Assembly: GCF_009389715.1 (NCBI RefSeq)
Contig: NW_024068273.1
Span: 123,770-187,769 of the forward strand
Direction of reading: 5' to 3'
DNA length: 64,000 bases
From: Phoenix dactylifera
Taxonomy: Eukaryota > Streptophyta > Magnoliopsida > Arecales > Arecaceae
The translations under genes and the position numbers were made by a program. Shown piece by piece: positions 1 to 13,300 of this stretch. Under the pieces are notes generated by a model. That model was not told where the DNA came from. It made no database searches and saw only the letters and a list, made by a program, of their open reading frames with translations. Numbering within the stretch: position 1 is the stretch's first letter; each line of letters opens with the position of its first letter.

Positions 1-2126
1 AGTCACTGTAGAGACTTGGGCCTGTGCAAGCTGTAGGCCTTTTTAAATGTTTTACCTTTCCGTGGGGGATGAATGCGGTTTCTCCAAGTGAGGTTGGTTC
101 CTGCAAAGGGGTGCGAGGTTGGTTCCTGTAAAGCCAAATTCTATATTTGTCTTCTTTTTTTTCCTAAAAAAATACTTATCTTGAGCAAATATTTTATTTT
201 ATTTTCATAAAATAAAACTAGGTTGAGATTCCACCTCATACACACATAAGGAGAAAGAAATGAGTGCCTTAGATCGTGCACATGATCTAAGTTTGTAAGG
301 TTAAGCTTCCTCAGTATTTAGAACCCTTCAACTGAAGAAGTCTTCAGCCTTCTCCAATGGTTTGAATCTGTTCACAATCCATTTCTATGCCCACCCCTTC
401 TCTTGGGCTACAATGATGGCAGTAAAACTAAGAACTGCAAAACGGTGGTGCTAGTGACAATTGGAGGTGAGCTCAGCTCAAGAGGACTAGACCATGATGA
501 ATTATGTAACAAATAGAACCTCACCCAAAAAAGCTAGCTGGAAAATATTATATGGGTTTTTTGATCTTGTATAAATATTCAAGATCTATTCAGTGAACAG
601 CTGATGTAGGACTAAACATACGCTCGCACTGGTCCTCACATGCCTGCTTTTAGCATTTATTGTTTTGGATGCATTCACCAAAATGATTTACCTTTGGTTA
701 CATGCACTGGTTGCAATTCCTTGCCTGGAAATTAAGCTGATGAGATTCTAGACGGTTTTGTAGATCAGAAAACTTAAAAAATAGAAAAGACCAGCAACCC
801 ATATTTGCCATACCAATCGGTATTGTACCGTACCAAACATACTATACTATATCAGTATTAAATCGGTATGCAGTTTCATACCATACCAATACTCAATGTG
901 CTTCACCGTCTCATACCATACTGCATACTGATACCGTAATAAAATAGTACCGATACGAAGACCGGTACCGAGACAGCGAATCTTGCTAACAACATATAGC
1001 CCTTCCCACCAAACAAGTTGTCACTTTTAGCACTTGATAGGTCTTATATAAAATCATTCATGCATCATTTCCGCATGATGGTCCTCTATTTCATATTTGA
1101 TTGAATCTAAAATTAACTTCATTCAATTTTATGGCTTGAAGATATTAATCTTACAATAATTTTCTCTGAATAGGGAAAGCGTGCGGTTTAGGCCTTGTAT
1201 GCAATACAAACTTCCCATGCATCATGATGCAAGCAACTTTTTTTATTTTTCATCGGTGGACAATGTTCTAGACTACACGCGAATTTTATGTTCTCCTACA
1301 AAGGAAAACAAGGTTCCATTAAAAATTTACGGATATAAACTGCATCCTCCATTGGTTTTCTTTTTCTTTTAAAAAGAAGCTGCAGCCTTAATTAGTTGAC
1401 CCAATTTCTCTAACTTAATAAATCTATGAATTATGATGGGGTTGATGCACCTATCCTTAGCAGGATTTTCTTAAGATTGCCACTCCTCAGACAATGAATA
1501 CAAGCATGCTTACAATTGATTTGAAGAACCTAGCAAGGAAAATGATATGCATCCCCCATGAATGTCCCCCAACAAGTATATATAAAGCGGATCGGCCTTG
1601 AATCACCGGCTCCCAGCCCCAATCACGATTGGCCCAACTCTTAGGCGACTGAAGCGGTTGCCTAGGGTTCCGGCCTAAAGAAGGCCCACCGTTGAAAAAG
1701 CTTTATAGAAAAAATAGAAAGAAAAAAGCCTATCCTGTGAGTTCGCCTCAGGCCGGCTCACTGTAGAGAAGGGCTCAAAAACAAAACGGCCTTAAGCCCC
1801 CAAATACATTGGGCCGCTCCTGGCCCCAGTTTACACTTTCATGGAGAATGTTTTGGGTGTTGGAAGCAGTAGCATGAACCAACGGGGATTATAGTCGATG
1901 GAGGTACATGCAGTTCATTTTATCCTCATATAATGTTAGAAAATGCATTGTAGGAAGCACAAATTCTTCTTGAGAATCTCAACTGGGTGCTTCCTTCCAA
2001 ATTTGCTAGCTAGCTAGGAGATTCTATATAAACTCTAGTAGCTTGGAAGAAAGGTGGCATGACTTGGTGAGAGAGAGAGTATTATCTGTAGGTTACTTAT
2101 ATGATGAATTTAACATTTACTAGCGT
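1..2126. other. intergenic, repeat-derived
   Basis: No gene is recognisable here. The short open frames are AT-rich and match no family I know. A TACCG/GGTAC-rich repeat lies near 785-985 and is listed separately. At about 1600-1830 there is a more GC-rich block with paired GGCC/GGGCC words that reads like an old dispersed repeat, but I cannot name its family. Confidence 0.5.
785..985. repeat. GGTACC/TACCG-rich dispersed repeat, copy 1
   Basis: The stretch is built from degenerate copies of words such as cataccgatacc, accgtacc and accggtaccg on both strands, so it is partly self-complementary. Similar stretches recur near 15075-15185, 49190-49330, 49795-49945, 50425-50580 and 51085-51170. 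It could be a degenerate tandem repeat or the end of a non-autonomous transposon. I see no coding capacity and no clear terminal repeat. Confidence 0.5.
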
Positions 2127-2131
2127 GCGGG

Positions 2132-2174
<43 letters not shown>

Positions 2175-2199
2175 GCGTGTTCGATCCACGCTCACCGCA
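2127..2199 (+). tRNA. tRNA-Phe (GAA)
   Basis: A 73-nt cloverleaf without an intron. The acceptor stem is GCGGGGA against TCACCGC with discriminator A73; the G5/A68 mismatch is, from memory, also present in the standard plant cytosolic tRNA-Phe. The anticodon GAA is at 2160-2162, inside the stem TCAGA/TCTGA. The T stem is GCGTG/CACGC around TTCGATC, which also forms the B box, and TAGCTCAGTTGG forms the A box. CCA is not encoded, as expected for a nuclear gene. A TTTT at about 2204 can end Pol III transcription. The sequence looks functional and decodes UUU/UUC. Confidence 0.97.
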
Positions 2200-4430
2200 A
2201 TATTTTCTATTTGTAAATTATGTTTTCTATTTTTACACAAATTGACAAAATGGACAATTTTATAATATTATATCTTTTATTTTTGAAGTCTTGAAAAATA
2301 AAATATATCTGGTAGTTATAAGTTTTATGTTTACCGTTAATAGTTTTATATTTTCTTTATTATTAACTATAATTTTGAATTTTATCTAACATAACATGGT
2401 TCCATTTTGGGCTATTAACTATTAATATTTTTATTTTATAATTTTGAAAACAAATAAAGAACAATCAACATTACTAAGGATTTTATTTTTTTCTTGGACA
2501 CCATTAGGAGTTTTATTTTTTAATGTTATATCTTTTAGTTTCAAATATTGAATAAGAAAATTATTTCTAGTTCTATTTTTATAAAAAATAAAAAAATATT
2601 ATAATCATTAGCACCACTAAAAAATTTAGGTTTTTTTATTATTATATTGTTTATTTTTGAATACTCTAATAACAAAAACATTTTAAGTAATTGATTTATG
2701 TTCGCTATTAGGGACTAGTTTGAAAATTGGACAAGCAAAATGAGAATAAGTTATAGTTATCTAAAGATATGATATATCTTAATAATTAAATTTTATTTCC
2801 ATTACAATAATAGTGAATTTATTTACGTGAAAAGACAAAATCACCATGATTTATGGTTACTCTTTAAGAAGTTTTTGGTAATTTTATCGATGGTGTCGGG
2901 ACAAAAACCACAAAGAAATCTAATTCTAAAAGACCTAATTGAACCGCCGATCTCACTTATCCCTGATTTGATCAAGCTATTGGGATAAGTAGTTTCGACA
3001 AGCAAATTAACATGTTTACCACTTATATAAGAACAAAAGCATAACCAGAGGATAAAGGTCCTTATCCCACTTTTGGACTAGACTTAAGAGTTCTATAATT
3101 TCTTCATTATAATTATTATTATTATTGAGTATTAAATATACATCAAGTTGTTACAATTTTTATGTAAAAATAGAATGTAGCAGGATATGATTTTTGTCGG
3201 TGCTAATGTTTATTGGAGTGATGATGCTAGCAGGTGGCATTTTAAAAGCGAAGGGTGTTCATTAATAGCATGTTGAAATCTTTGAAAATATACATAAATG
3301 CATACATTGGAGCTTTGACAAGTGTTAAAACCGGATGTTGTTATAGAACAATTAATGTATCTCTGGTCACAATAGGATAAGCTTATGTTTTATGTTGAGG
3401 TAGATGTGCCTTAGTGTATGCAATTTTTAACACTATAATAATGGTTAATGAGAAAAGAACTAAACTAAAAACTAAATTTAATTTATGGAAGAAAGCTTTA
3501 GAGGATATTGGTTTAAAAATTAGTAGAATAAATGCATTTTAGTCTCCATGGACATGGGGAAAAAATTCTATTATGTTCATCATTTTACTACATGACAAGA
3601 AACTCATTCCACTCTCAGAAGTCAACACTGTCTCCCATGACGGCTTTATACCCCACTAGGGAAGATTGGTTTGTATGAAATTTACCAACTACTTTCTATT
3701 AGCAAGAAATTATTTTTCTAATTCTTCAACCAGATTCTCGTTTCCTGTATCCAAAGCCAAGAGATTCCTACCACTCCAAGTTAACTGCCAGAGGATAAAT
3801 ATTTAAGCACACTGAGAAGTCATACTCATTTTTTGTTAAATTTGTAGCTTTACATCAAAAGCTTCATCCAAATTTCTTGCAAGATACATTCAGCCACGTA
3901 CGTCTCAAGTTATGAATTAACAATTCCAAAGCGTTTTATCCTCAACTAGATTACTGAATCATGTCCAACCAACGGTAAGCAGCATTCTACAAGAAGTTTT
4001 ATTACAGGTGCCCCTTTTTTTCCCTTTTTGAGAAAAATACATGGGTGATGGTCCGCCGCACCATTTGTCTCCTCCGAGACTTCCGATAAAATAAGATGGT
4101 ACACTGCATCATTTTATTTTAAAATAAATCGTATTTCTGATATAATCACAATCACAAGCATCTTGGTGTTTCTATATGAAACATGTTTGTTTACCAAAAA
4201 GGTTTATTGATTAAATTTGATCCAAATTGCTCACCTGTTGATGCCCATGGCACAGTTAGGTCATTGCACCCCCAAGTTCTTCAGCATTGGACTCTGATTA
4301 ATTTTCTGGTTCTTACTGTAATTCTGCCATTTGACATGTAAACAAACCTTGTTAGACTACATGTAGGTTAGCTGAAGTATTACAGCAAAGAGAAATTGGA
4401 AACCATTAGGTCTCCACAACTCATAATTGC
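2200..4430. other. AT-rich intergenic region
   Basis: Strongly AT-rich, with many in-frame stops on both strands. No gene, RNA or transposon family could be recognised. The last few hundred bases before 4844 probably carry the 3' UTR of the downstream minus-strand GDP-mannose transporter, but I cannot fix the polyadenylation site. Confidence 0.5.
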
Positions 4431-4843
4431 AATTCACCGCTTGAAGCCCAGCACCGACAGGTAGATTTTTTTCAGTGAAGTACCACAGTTTACAAGACAA
4501 CAAAACAGTAAATTCCAAAAACTAAAACTTTTACAGATTGGAAATGGATTAGCAGAAGTGCAGGCGCAGAAGGATGGTACACCAAAAGATGCAGCGCAAA
4601 GATGTATACCAGTGCCCATGAATTTGGCCATGCAAAATCTGAGCGCACCCAAAGGAAGAGCCTCTTTCCACTAAAATGATCTCAGACTGACTTCCTTTGA
4701 ATGATAATTTCCAGTAAACCAAGGAAATTAATCAGATCATCTGCTTATGAAACCTTGTCCCAGCTTGGAGAGTTGCAGTACCTGCAAATACAGCACTTTC
4801 CCAGCTCCAAACAATGATTTCCAATGAACGGCCCCTCTCTACC

Positions 4844-7324
4844 TCAGGACTGAGATCTCTCCCTCATCTTTGCCTTGGCAAAGAATATGCCTGCTAACAG
4901 ACCTGTGGAGTAGAATTTTGTTTGCATAAATACACTGTAAGAAGGTGACAAGGTAAAAAATAAATTACACAAATACCTTTATCAATGGCAAAAACCTACC
5001 AAAAAGGATGCTTATGAAATTCTCCAGGCTAGTTGGAACTTTAAAGAGAAGGATTCCAGCAATGGACAGAGGTATCTTATTCAGTGATCCTACAAGGCTG
5101 CAAAAAAAAAAAAGAATAAAAAAGGAATACATCAGCAAAGAAATTCCACATATGACTTTTGGAGAATTGTTCAACTAGCTTAATAATTGAAAAGAACGTT
5201 ATATTAATGTTCAAGTGCCAGATTTAATTTTCATACCTCTGAAAGATGGTAAATCAATGCCTCCAGGAAACTTGTGCACAGTAAGACCGTACTAATCCTA
5301 TAGTGCGCTCAGGTAATGTAGTGTGCACTAGTGTTATCTTTCAATTACCTAAAACCTACTAATCTGAACATTATGTGCACGGTCCTTCGCAGTTAAGATG
5401 CTATCTGTTTAAAGTGGCGTCATAGAAAAATTTTGTTGACTGGTAAATGTTTAACTTCTGCTCAAATCCGAGGTTGCCATCCATGATAAACCCTCAACAT
5501 GGTATATGGCTATATGCCAACCAGTACTACAGCCTACAAGAGACTGCCATATAACCCTAGAAGAACTTTGAGCAATCCCAAGCATCCAACCACTTAAACC
5601 AAATTTTTTTCTAAAAATATTTATTGAAACTTCTAAAAAATGTCATCGTGTCCAGTCATTTTCCAAAACATTATTCCTTAATCACAAATAAGTTGATCAA
5701 CTTGGATAAGTTTATCAATTTGTCCACTAAATCTAATAATTGCTCTAACATGCACCAAACAAATAATAACTCATCCTATCTCCACTATATATGGTGCAAA
5801 CTCCCGGCACAGTTGGATGTTTGCACATTAGATTGTCTCTTGCTTCAAGAAAAGACACTTTAGCTAAGTAAATACACCTCCTGAAATTTACTCTCTGATA
5901 AAGGACTGAAGATAGAAGAGCAGTGCGACAACTAAAATTGGGAATATATTTATCAAATCTACTCCTAAGAATGATGATTGATGGCATTACAACCATTAAT
6001 CAAATACTGTTTCCACCTGAATAAATCATGTGCATCTCATGTCCCCAGAACTAGTTGATAATAAGACAGGCATGGCATTTACCTCCCATCTCCACGAAAT
6101 AAAAGCATGCACTGCTCCAGAAAGTGAAGTAGAATTACATATATTGAAGAGAGGTGATCAAAGGAAGACATAGGTGTTTGCAATCAACATCATACAAATT
6201 GAGGCAGCTTGTGAAACAGTCACTATTTGCTAGAAACTTTCTTCAATGGAACTGGGAGCATGTAACTTTTATGCACCTATGGCTTCCAAGATGGATCATG
6301 AAATGCTACAACAAATATTCATTCTCTTAGACATTGGTTTCTAAACTTCTACTATCTTGTCAGTTTCTAATCAGATCCAAGCAAGGTGAGAAAAAAGTAG
6401 GGTGAAAATTAAATTTGAATGTAGGGATTCAGTTCCGTAGATCTTGAAGATGGAGTAAGCCTGGCATTGTCCTTGGCACCACTAGTTCATATGATTCAGC
6501 AGCTTCTAAGAACGCACCACAAGAGGAAGGATAGAAGTGCAAGAGATGGTACATGGGAGATCATACTCAATTTTTTTATGGAAATAACTGGAGTCAAGAA
6601 AAGACTGCTAGCCTATAGGAGATTGGAACAGCGCACAATAGACCTTGTGTTTTGAAATTATAAGCATCCCATAGATTACGGATTGCAAGAGTGTTGTTTT
6701 TTAGTTCAAATGTCAATTTACTAACACGATCGAGTCTTTTGGTCGTCCGCAGTGCATGCGCTGGGTTGAGGTTCTAGTTTAAAACCCAGAAAGGAAGAAA
6801 TAAAAAGTTTCAATTGTCAACTTCAAAGTGTACCCGGTATACCTGTATGTAGTTGCACCTGTCTGGTGAAGAAACCACATTGAAGTGAAGCTGATTGCAA
6901 GCCCCAAAAACCCACTTGAAGTCATTGTCAACCAGAATAAAGGCATCCTCAAAAGCGGCCTGCCAATTCACTTCACAGATACATAAGCCTAATAAGATAA
7001 TAAAGAAAATATCCATGTTGTTTAAACATTCATGATATAATAATAGTATCATTGCTTGTTAGAACATCACAAGCATGACTTATGGTGATCCAACCCTCTT
7101 CATCCTTACTTTCGCATGTTAGATTTCTATCCAGTTCTAATGGATACATTTCATACCATTGAAATCATCAATTAGTAAAGATGCTTATGTAAAAGAGCAG
7201 AGGAGATGATATAAATATGAGGGTGTATTTGCATATCAGTGTATATGTATGCATATGTGCATGTGCTTGTATGCTTGTATGCTTGTATGCATGCACGTGC
7301 ATGTGTGTATATGTATGTGTGTGC

Positions 7325-7391
<67 letters not shown>

Positions 7392-10300
7392 CATATCTAG
7401 AATTTGAGAGTAGTTCCAAAAGAAATACTGTTATTTTTTAAAAGTAATGTGCTGTACTATATCAAAATAGGCTCTCAAATAGGTGCTGGAGTGTATACTT
7501 ATCTTTTGATTTATTATTTTTTCAATTTTCAATTATTTTTATCTTTTTTATGAATTTTACTAATTATTATATAATTTTAGAAAGCCAACCACACAGGCAT
7601 CCTCATATGCACCTGCATAACGCATATGTGCTATGCAGTACCTTGGACTGCCCACATAAGGCAGCCGCTTTTTAAAAATTCAGGTACATACCAGCAGGTA
7701 CTGGGCCAGTTCATCCGGCATTTCACACCTTGGGTTCAATGCATAGTACAATATGCATACTATACATAGCAAACATAAAGAAAAGCATTGTGTCATCAAT
7801 CTAAATCACTTTACATGATATCTATTTATTGATTCACTAACTAGTTTTGTGTACCTAGTTGTTATCAAATGCATTCCCCCCTCCCCTGACACTTTCCTTT
7901 TTTGGAGAAACCTTCTCTTGACTTTTAAGCAAAAGCTTGGCTTTGCCACTACCAACATAACTAGCAAGGGTTGTACCAAAACTATTTGCCCCCTTGTAAA
8001 ATTTGTATTTTGCTTTCAGTTTTGTTTCATATTGATATGTGGCATGATATGTATATCAGCCTATGCTCAAGGACAACATGAAAGCAGCATGTATCAATCA
8101 TTTCTGCTGAAAATGATGTAATAGACACTAATATGTGATTTTGAATAATCAACTTACGTTTTAGAAAGGTAATCCACTTCATTAAATGCAAAAACTAGCA
8201 GAATCCCCAAAGGCAATGAAAGTGTGTTATTGAGCAAAACCATTGAAAACTCATTCAAATTTCCAGATTTTGTTAATTGCTTAGCTGTATCCATAACCCG
8301 CCGTAGTGTTAGCTGAGGAATAGCAAAAGGCATGTGTCAGCGCCAAAAGTAGTGCAGAAACATCCCCCCCCCCCCCCCCCCCTTTCCCCCCTCTTCCCCC
8401 CACCACAACAAAAAGGCATTACAGAAGCAAAGTTATATCATATTGTCATGTAAATACATATTATCTGTTAATCATATGGCCATAAAACTTTATCAAAGAT
8501 TACAGAGAATAGCATCACTGACAGCATAGAATCATTTCCTAACATTCAACAAGAAAGCAGTTGTTCCAACAAAAACTGGAACTATGCATGTTCAACAGCG
8601 AAGTTGGATAATAAAGTAATTCAAACAAACATAGAATCAGTAAGCAATAATTTGATAGTGGTAAGAAGATCTAAGAATACCGAGCTTGAAGAAACAGTAC
8701 TTTCTACCACAGGAACCTAAGATGGCTATGTTAAGCCAAGCAGACTATATGCAGGATATTCAAATACATATATACGAGCATTTACGTCGATCATGATATA
8801 TAATATAAAGTTTACACAAGTTCCATCAGCGTCAGGATTAGAATATTGGTTCTGGAATTTCAATCAGGGATTTAAATAAAATTTTATTTGTTTTGGGACA
8901 AAATATATGAACTTTTTTCAGCTGAAATAAAGTTAAATTGAATATCTTTCTGGAGTCCAAAAAGATCTAAAAATCCTGCAAAGTTTATAAAAAATCATAA
9001 TGATACAAAAAAAGAAAAAAAATGCAGCTAAATAAAGGTTGCATTTATACACATGTTAAAGCATTTAAAATTTACTAAATTGAGTTTTTCTCTACAATCA
9101 TGAAGAAATTAACCAACACACATACGCAATTTTAATACTATCATCGTTTATATTTAATGTAAAAGACAGGTGTTTTTCCAGAGCAATGAAAAGATTCCAA
9201 ATATAAATATTACTGAATATGATGCTGTCAGGAAACAATTAACAATCTGCCATGCATAGCCAACTGCATGAAATGAGAGATCTGTGATTCCTCCAGAAAT
9301 TGCTGAGATTATCTGCATAAAGAAAGAATATTGAAAATCAGAAAAAGTCGAATTATTTCTCATTTTGTCATACTTAACTAAACATCAATATCCTAACTTA
9401 ATATATAAAGAAAGTTAATGTGAGAAATATCATTTCAGATTACTAACAAACATAAAACATATATTTATTCCCCCATCAAGTGATGAAACATTGCATGAAT
9501 CAAATTGCTGAGCAGATGCGTCCCAAGAAATTATTATCAATTCTTCACATTATTTAGGCAACATTCGTGAATTTTCTTTTAGAGCAATTTGCTGGGAGTT
9601 GTATGATCCTTGGCACCTTATTTCTTCTCTGAGATGGGAAATAGAATATTTAGTTCAATAGACTTTGTAAACACTACAAAAACAGCACAACAGATTCAAC
9701 TAGTAAAAAGTTTAAATATTGATTAGATATATTACCATTATTTTGTAAACAATGACAGCAGTGTCAAAAGCATCAACAAGTCAGAGAAGAGGAAGGAAAT
9801 ACCTAGAAAGAATCTTCAACTTTGCAGTACAACTAAAAGTAGCCGATAACAGGAATAATCAGCAATGAAGAATGTTCACAAGCAGTTCCAGATATTTGGG
9901 GGTGAGGCTTAGTGATTATAGTTATTTCCTGCACACTAATTCATTAAAAAGGACCTAACCGACCAAGGGGGTCATCCTTAACTTATTTTTTTTCTCCAAG
10001 ACATTTTCATCAGCAATACATATGATAAAATGGGTGTGCCCAAAATTTTGAAACCAAAGGTACATTATATTAAGCACTTTTTTATGCCAGAATTATTCAC
10101 TGTCAGTGAGGAAAATTTCAACAAATGTTTTTGATGTAAAAAATTTCCACAAATGTTATGAATAATGATATTCAATTTCAGATTTTCCCCTTTTCTATTT
10201 TGAAGTGACCACAGGATTAGTATTGCAGTTTGGAAATACCATAAGGAACAGAGCAGCCCAGACTTTGTTGCCGTGATGCTTTTGGAAAAGGTATGTTTCA

Positions 10301-13300
10301 CCAAGAGCAGTAATGACATTGGTGACATTCTTCAAAATTGTTACCATGGCAACATTAATGTACTTTAAACTGCAAGAAACAAGGATACCGAGTTAGTAAT
10401 AAACAATGCTTGATGCAAGTGAGAATAGAGTTTCATAGAGTTTCCTTCTAAGTATATCATAAACTTCTGTACCATAATGCATGTGCTTCCTAAATATGCA
10501 CTCTAAAACTATAGCAATTGTATCCAGATCTCTAGTATCAGATTGACTTAAAAAATGCAATATGAAAGCTACATTAATAACACAGAAATCCCTAAAATAA
10601 ATAAACTTAAACTGATGAAATAGATATAAGTATAAGGACAAGTATTGAGTTACGCATGAAGATCCTTCAGAAGATGTCAAGAACTAATAAAGGTTGATAA
10701 ATTCTTTTCTTGAAAAAAGGAAGCAGGAAAAATGGAAATTAACCACATGTATTTAACTGAAAGGTGTATCTGATGAAGGATTATGATTGCAGGATCTACC
10801 ACCATCTTCTCACACTAAACTATGGCGCATGATTCCATGGATGGCTGTGATTTCATCATATGGGATGCACACGGTAGTTAAATTTAGGATGAATGGTAAT
10901 ACACACAAAAGATGGACTTGTATCATGATTTAATTGATATGTATTCAGTTTTATTCTCTCCTAAAAGAGGTAAACCATAAAACATTTTCCCAAAGCAAAG
11001 ATGATTGCGTTTATTACTATTCACCATGTAAAGCGAGCAAAGTTGGAAAGAAAGAAATCTAAGGGGAATATAGGAAGAGGAGAAGAAGAGAACACTAACC
11101 AGATTGGTGTCACTAACCTGCAGAAATGCATGGTTCTTCCTTCATGTAGTCAATTTCTAGCATGACTAGCACATTTCAAACTTCAAAATGATTCATGAAA
11201 TATGATGTTGCTTTTAGACAACCTGTAGTTTATAGGTTATACTCTAAACTGTAACTAACATCAAGGACAAAGTTACTGAAATAAAATTGGAGATGATTAT
11301 AAAATAGATTGGTTATAAAGGAACGTTGAGATCTGTGGCTGAGATGATAATTGAGACATTTATTGGGATTACTGATGATGATGCCTCTTTGCTGCCAAAA
11401 GACTGAATGGCAGGCATGAGGGTGCACCTGCGTCCACTAGCGTGACAGTACAAGTTGCTGAGACACAAATGAAATGTGCTGACAACAGATAGCTAGCCAG
11501 ACAAACATATACCTAGCCTTGAAACTGTCGAAGTAAAATTTAGCTGGTATCTAAAATTTGCTTGTAGTACAGCAGAAGAATGAAGAACAAATGGGATTCA
11601 TAGGCTACCAAATAAGAGCTACACTTAATTTAAGATTAAACAAAAGAATTTTACAATAAACTTCACACAGAAACTATCTCTGATACAAACTATGCCTGCA
11701 TTTCTTGAATTCTGACTGATAACCACTCTAGTTTAGATTTTCTATCAAAATCAATTTCTCAAGTTGATTAAGACTCACATAGAAATAGCTTTTCCTGAAT
11801 AATTCGCTACTTTTATTAACGATTCAAAAAATGACAAATTACTGCAGAGAACTAACAATACTTTCTAAAAAATTTCTGAATGTTGATCAATTAATCACTT
11901 TAAATCTTAAATAAGACAAGTGAAATAGATTCCATTTGCCTGAGCTTGACTGAATTATAAATCTTGTTCTCTTTGCTGGATTGTGACCAAGACCAACAAC
12001 CAACAAAATAATGCCTACGAGTTTACACAAAATACAGGAAGAACTAGGAAGCCATCACTGTAACCCTGTTAGTCATCATGGTCTTACTTGCTAAAATATA
12101 AATCCAACATATGAATTATCAAACATATACAGATAAACTGCTATGCTAAATCCCCACCACATACACAATTTAATGTGAACCAAATATTCTGTAACAGATG
12201 ACAAGATTCATTTTAATTACATAATGATTGATGATAAAGTTACCAATAAACAGCAACCTTACACGAACCGAACGATCCCCAGTGTATAAGAAGCATATCT
12301 GAAAACCAACCTTTTACCATATATGGTGAAATTAAACAATTGAATAAGGAATAATATGAGGTTAAAAGAAGGAGTACATTAATTGGAGGGAGAAGCTGAA
12401 AGAGTGAAGATAGCATGCATGCTTAAGTGAATATTGGACCTACTTAAGAATCCAAGGAACCAAATGAACTAATATATTTCAGATTTATTACAGCCTGACA
12501 GCAATACAAACTACAAATGGAAAGGAAAATTAGGATAATATCAATTATGCTCAAGGAAACACGACTAAATTAAATGCACCGAGAGTCCTTGGTTGAAAGG
12601 GGGGAACCTCTGAGTCGTCACTGCTGAGAACCACAGAAGGAGGAAGCTGCAATACAACCAGTACAGAACAATACAGCAAAGTACAGCCCAGGACTCATCA
12701 TATCATTCCTTAAATTCCTCTAGAAGATTGAACCACACCAAAGATGTCAAATAAATTATTTATACATCCATGTGTGACAGTGATTGCCCCTTACCTAGCA
12801 AGACATGATATGCACCAACTCTTCATCCTAGAGCATAATTTAACCAAACCCTTAAATAATGATACCACTAAGGCAATGTTTCACCAATAGTCTGATGATG
12901 AAACAGTTCATAACAAAGTGAAGTGATCATATTGACAGATCAAATTCTTCCAATGGAGAAGGCATTAAAGAACTTGGAAGAGAGGGTGTACAAAAGTGCT
13001 CTGAAGGCTTTTAAGGTATATTACAGTATAATATTATATCTAAATGTATCTAAGTACTACAGAAGAATAGAAGTTGACTTATCAGCAATCTTAGCTGCAA
13101 CTAGTTTTAAACCTTACCCTGAAGAGGGCACATAGAGATCATATTTAATTTAGAAAGATAAGTGTCTGCATATCAAATGTTTAAATGCCTCTAGTTCACT
13201 AGAAACGAACCTTTGAATTGATAATTGACTTCAGCAAGTAAATTTACAATTATTGTAAAAGGAAACAAGCATAAGGAAACCATGACAAACATGTTTACTT

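Noticed and set aside
7168-7441. Frames rich in Thr-His or Cys-Val repeats
   Set aside because: Direct translation of the GT/GA microsatellite.
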